This document shows positions 5,643 through 6,380 of a stretch of DNA of 6,380 bases, in pieces. The DNA lies in NCBI GenBank assembly GCA_023247835.1, contig JAHFFU010000232.1:1-6380 (forward strand), written 5' to 3'. The DNA is from Candidatus Bathyarchaeota archaeon (GTDB taxonomy: Archaea; Thermoproteota; Bathyarchaeia; 40CM-2-53-6; FEN-987). The position numbers were made by a program, and so were the translations under genes. The notes beneath the pieces were generated by a model. That model was not told where the DNA came from, did not search any database, and was given only the letters and a program-made list of their open reading frames with translations. The stretch's first letter is position 1; each line of letters opens with the position of its first letter.

Positions 5643-6353
5643 TCATCTCCAGGGTGGGATGTCGCCGGTGTCGCCGGTTTCGGTGGCGACGTCGCGGAGT
5701 TTGCGGTTCAGGTGGGAGGAGGCGACGACGAGCATGTCGAACGCCCCCTGGCGGGTCAGCTGGTAGCGGGTCATGACGATGCCGATCGCGATACCGATTT
5801 CCCGGTTGGAGTCGACCGCAGACGCCAACTGGCTGCTGCGGTCTTCGGCGCGCGCGGTCTTGAGCTCGACGGCGGCATGGTCGGCGTAGATGGCGCAGTC
5901 CGCGACAACATCGGCGGTGAAGAAGCCGGGGCGGTCGTGGTAGAAGCTCATCACCCCGAGTTCGACTCCCACCAACGAGAGGTAGAAGCTTGCGGTGGAC
6001 CGGATCAGTGTCTTGTCGACGATCTGGGCACTGTAGTCGCCCCACATCGGTGTTCCGGCGACATCGTTGTTGATGACGGTCGCTTTGTCCGCCAACACAC
6101 TCTTGGTGACCGAATGCCCGGTGCGGTCGGCGATCGCGGCGGCGGTTGCCAGCAGATTTGTGTCGCTGGCGTCGATGACGTGCAGGTGGCCGTTCGGGGC
6201 GAGGGTGGTGATGGCGGCGCCGACGCAGCCGATGGTCTCGACGGCGAGGTCGACGATCAACGCGGTCGTCGACACCGATCCCGGCGCTTGCGCGAGCCGG
6301 CGGGCCAGCGTGGCGAACCGGTAGCCGTCGTGAACGGGTCCATCATGTCCCAT
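5643..6353 (-). CDS. GAF and ANTAR domain RNA-binding response protein
   Basis: A complete 236-residue cytoplasmic protein. Residues about 12-165 form a GAF sensor domain (IVDLAVETIGCVGAAITTLA, later STASFYLSLVGVELGVMSFYHD), which in this family binds a small ligand or redox signal. Residues about 172-225 form the ANTAR domain, three helices that bind tandem hairpins in nascent mRNA and prevent termination; the signature SQLASAVDSNREIGIAIGIV, MTRYQLTRQGAFDML and SSHLNRKLRDVA is clear. GAF-ANTAR proteins are abundant in mycobacteria and relatives. The ATG at 6353-6351 is the first in frame visible; the purine-rich GAGAGG upstream is about 14 bases away, so the start is somewhat uncertain. The gene faces the cassette, is richer in GC, and is probably resident chromosome unrelated to it. 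Confidence 0.9.
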   Translation of the reverse strand: MGHDGPVHDGYRFATLARRLAQAPGSVSTTALIVDLAVETIGCVGAAITTLAPNGHLHVIDASDTNLLATAAAIADRTGHSVTKSVLADKATVINNDVAGTPMWGDYSAQIVDKTLIRSTASFYLSLVGVELGVMSFYHDRPGFFTADVVADCAIYADHAAVELKTARAEDRSSQLASAVDSNREIGIAIGIVMTRYQLTRQGAFDMLVVASSHLNRKLRDVATETGDTGDIPPWR

Positions 6354-6380
6354 GACGTGTGCAGATGCCTCTCTACCTCG

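Noticed and set aside
5431..6045. Long minus-strand open frame of 204 codons overlapping the ANTAR gene
   Set aside because: Over 5643-6045 it is the same-strand alternative frame of the GAF-ANTAR gene and is rich in Arg and Pro, as expected for a frame shadow in GC-rich DNA. Only its last part, outside that gene, was considered as a GntR remnant.

Overview
The window looks like chromosomal DNA of a GC-rich actinobacterium, most likely in the Mycobacteriales (Mycobacterium, Nocardia, Rhodococcus or Gordonia type). The reasons are the GAF-ANTAR regulator at the right end, the GTG/TTG starts and the high GC of the flanks. The middle (about 600-5280) is clearly poorer in GC: by hand count the 60 bases from 2041 hold 27 G/C, while the 60 from 6181 hold 44. 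That contrast suggests the middle is an acquired accessory segment in an older chromosomal background.

Layout. (1) 1-71, minus: the first 23 codons of an exported or membrane-anchored protein cut by the window edge. (2) 72-630: no convincing gene. It holds a short open frame with a good ribosome site (246-330) that coincides with a nested inverted repeat, and a candidate promoter near 621-629. (3) 694-5278, plus: a compact three-gene cassette made of an uncharacterised 268-residue protein, an XRE-type DNA-binding protein fused to an ImmA/IrrE (M78) zinc metalloprotease (overlapping the first gene by 8 bases), and a large superfamily-2 helicase ending in a PD-(D/E)XK nuclease-like domain. Between genes two and three lies an 11-bp near-perfect palindrome next to a good -10 box, a plausible operator for the XRE protein. 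(4) 5279-5642: noncoding or degraded sequence, including a possible remnant of a GntR-type regulator start. (5) 5643-6353, minus: a complete GAF-ANTAR protein.

The helicase gene is broken in this sequence. The N-terminal half (Q-like motif, Walker A, DDAH Walker B) stops at 3519-3521. Motif III, motif VI and the nuclease domain continue without a stop in the -1 frame to 5278. One missing base near the G run at 3508-3510 would restore a protein of about 840 residues. It is either a recent pseudogene, a sequencing error or, less likely, recoding.

How the genes may work together (inference): the helicase-nuclease would be the DNA-acting effector, the XRE-ImmA protein a repressor or sensor that could control it through the palindrome, and the first protein a partner or protease substrate. 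The arrangement resembles a defence or stress-response island, but I cannot match it to a named system.
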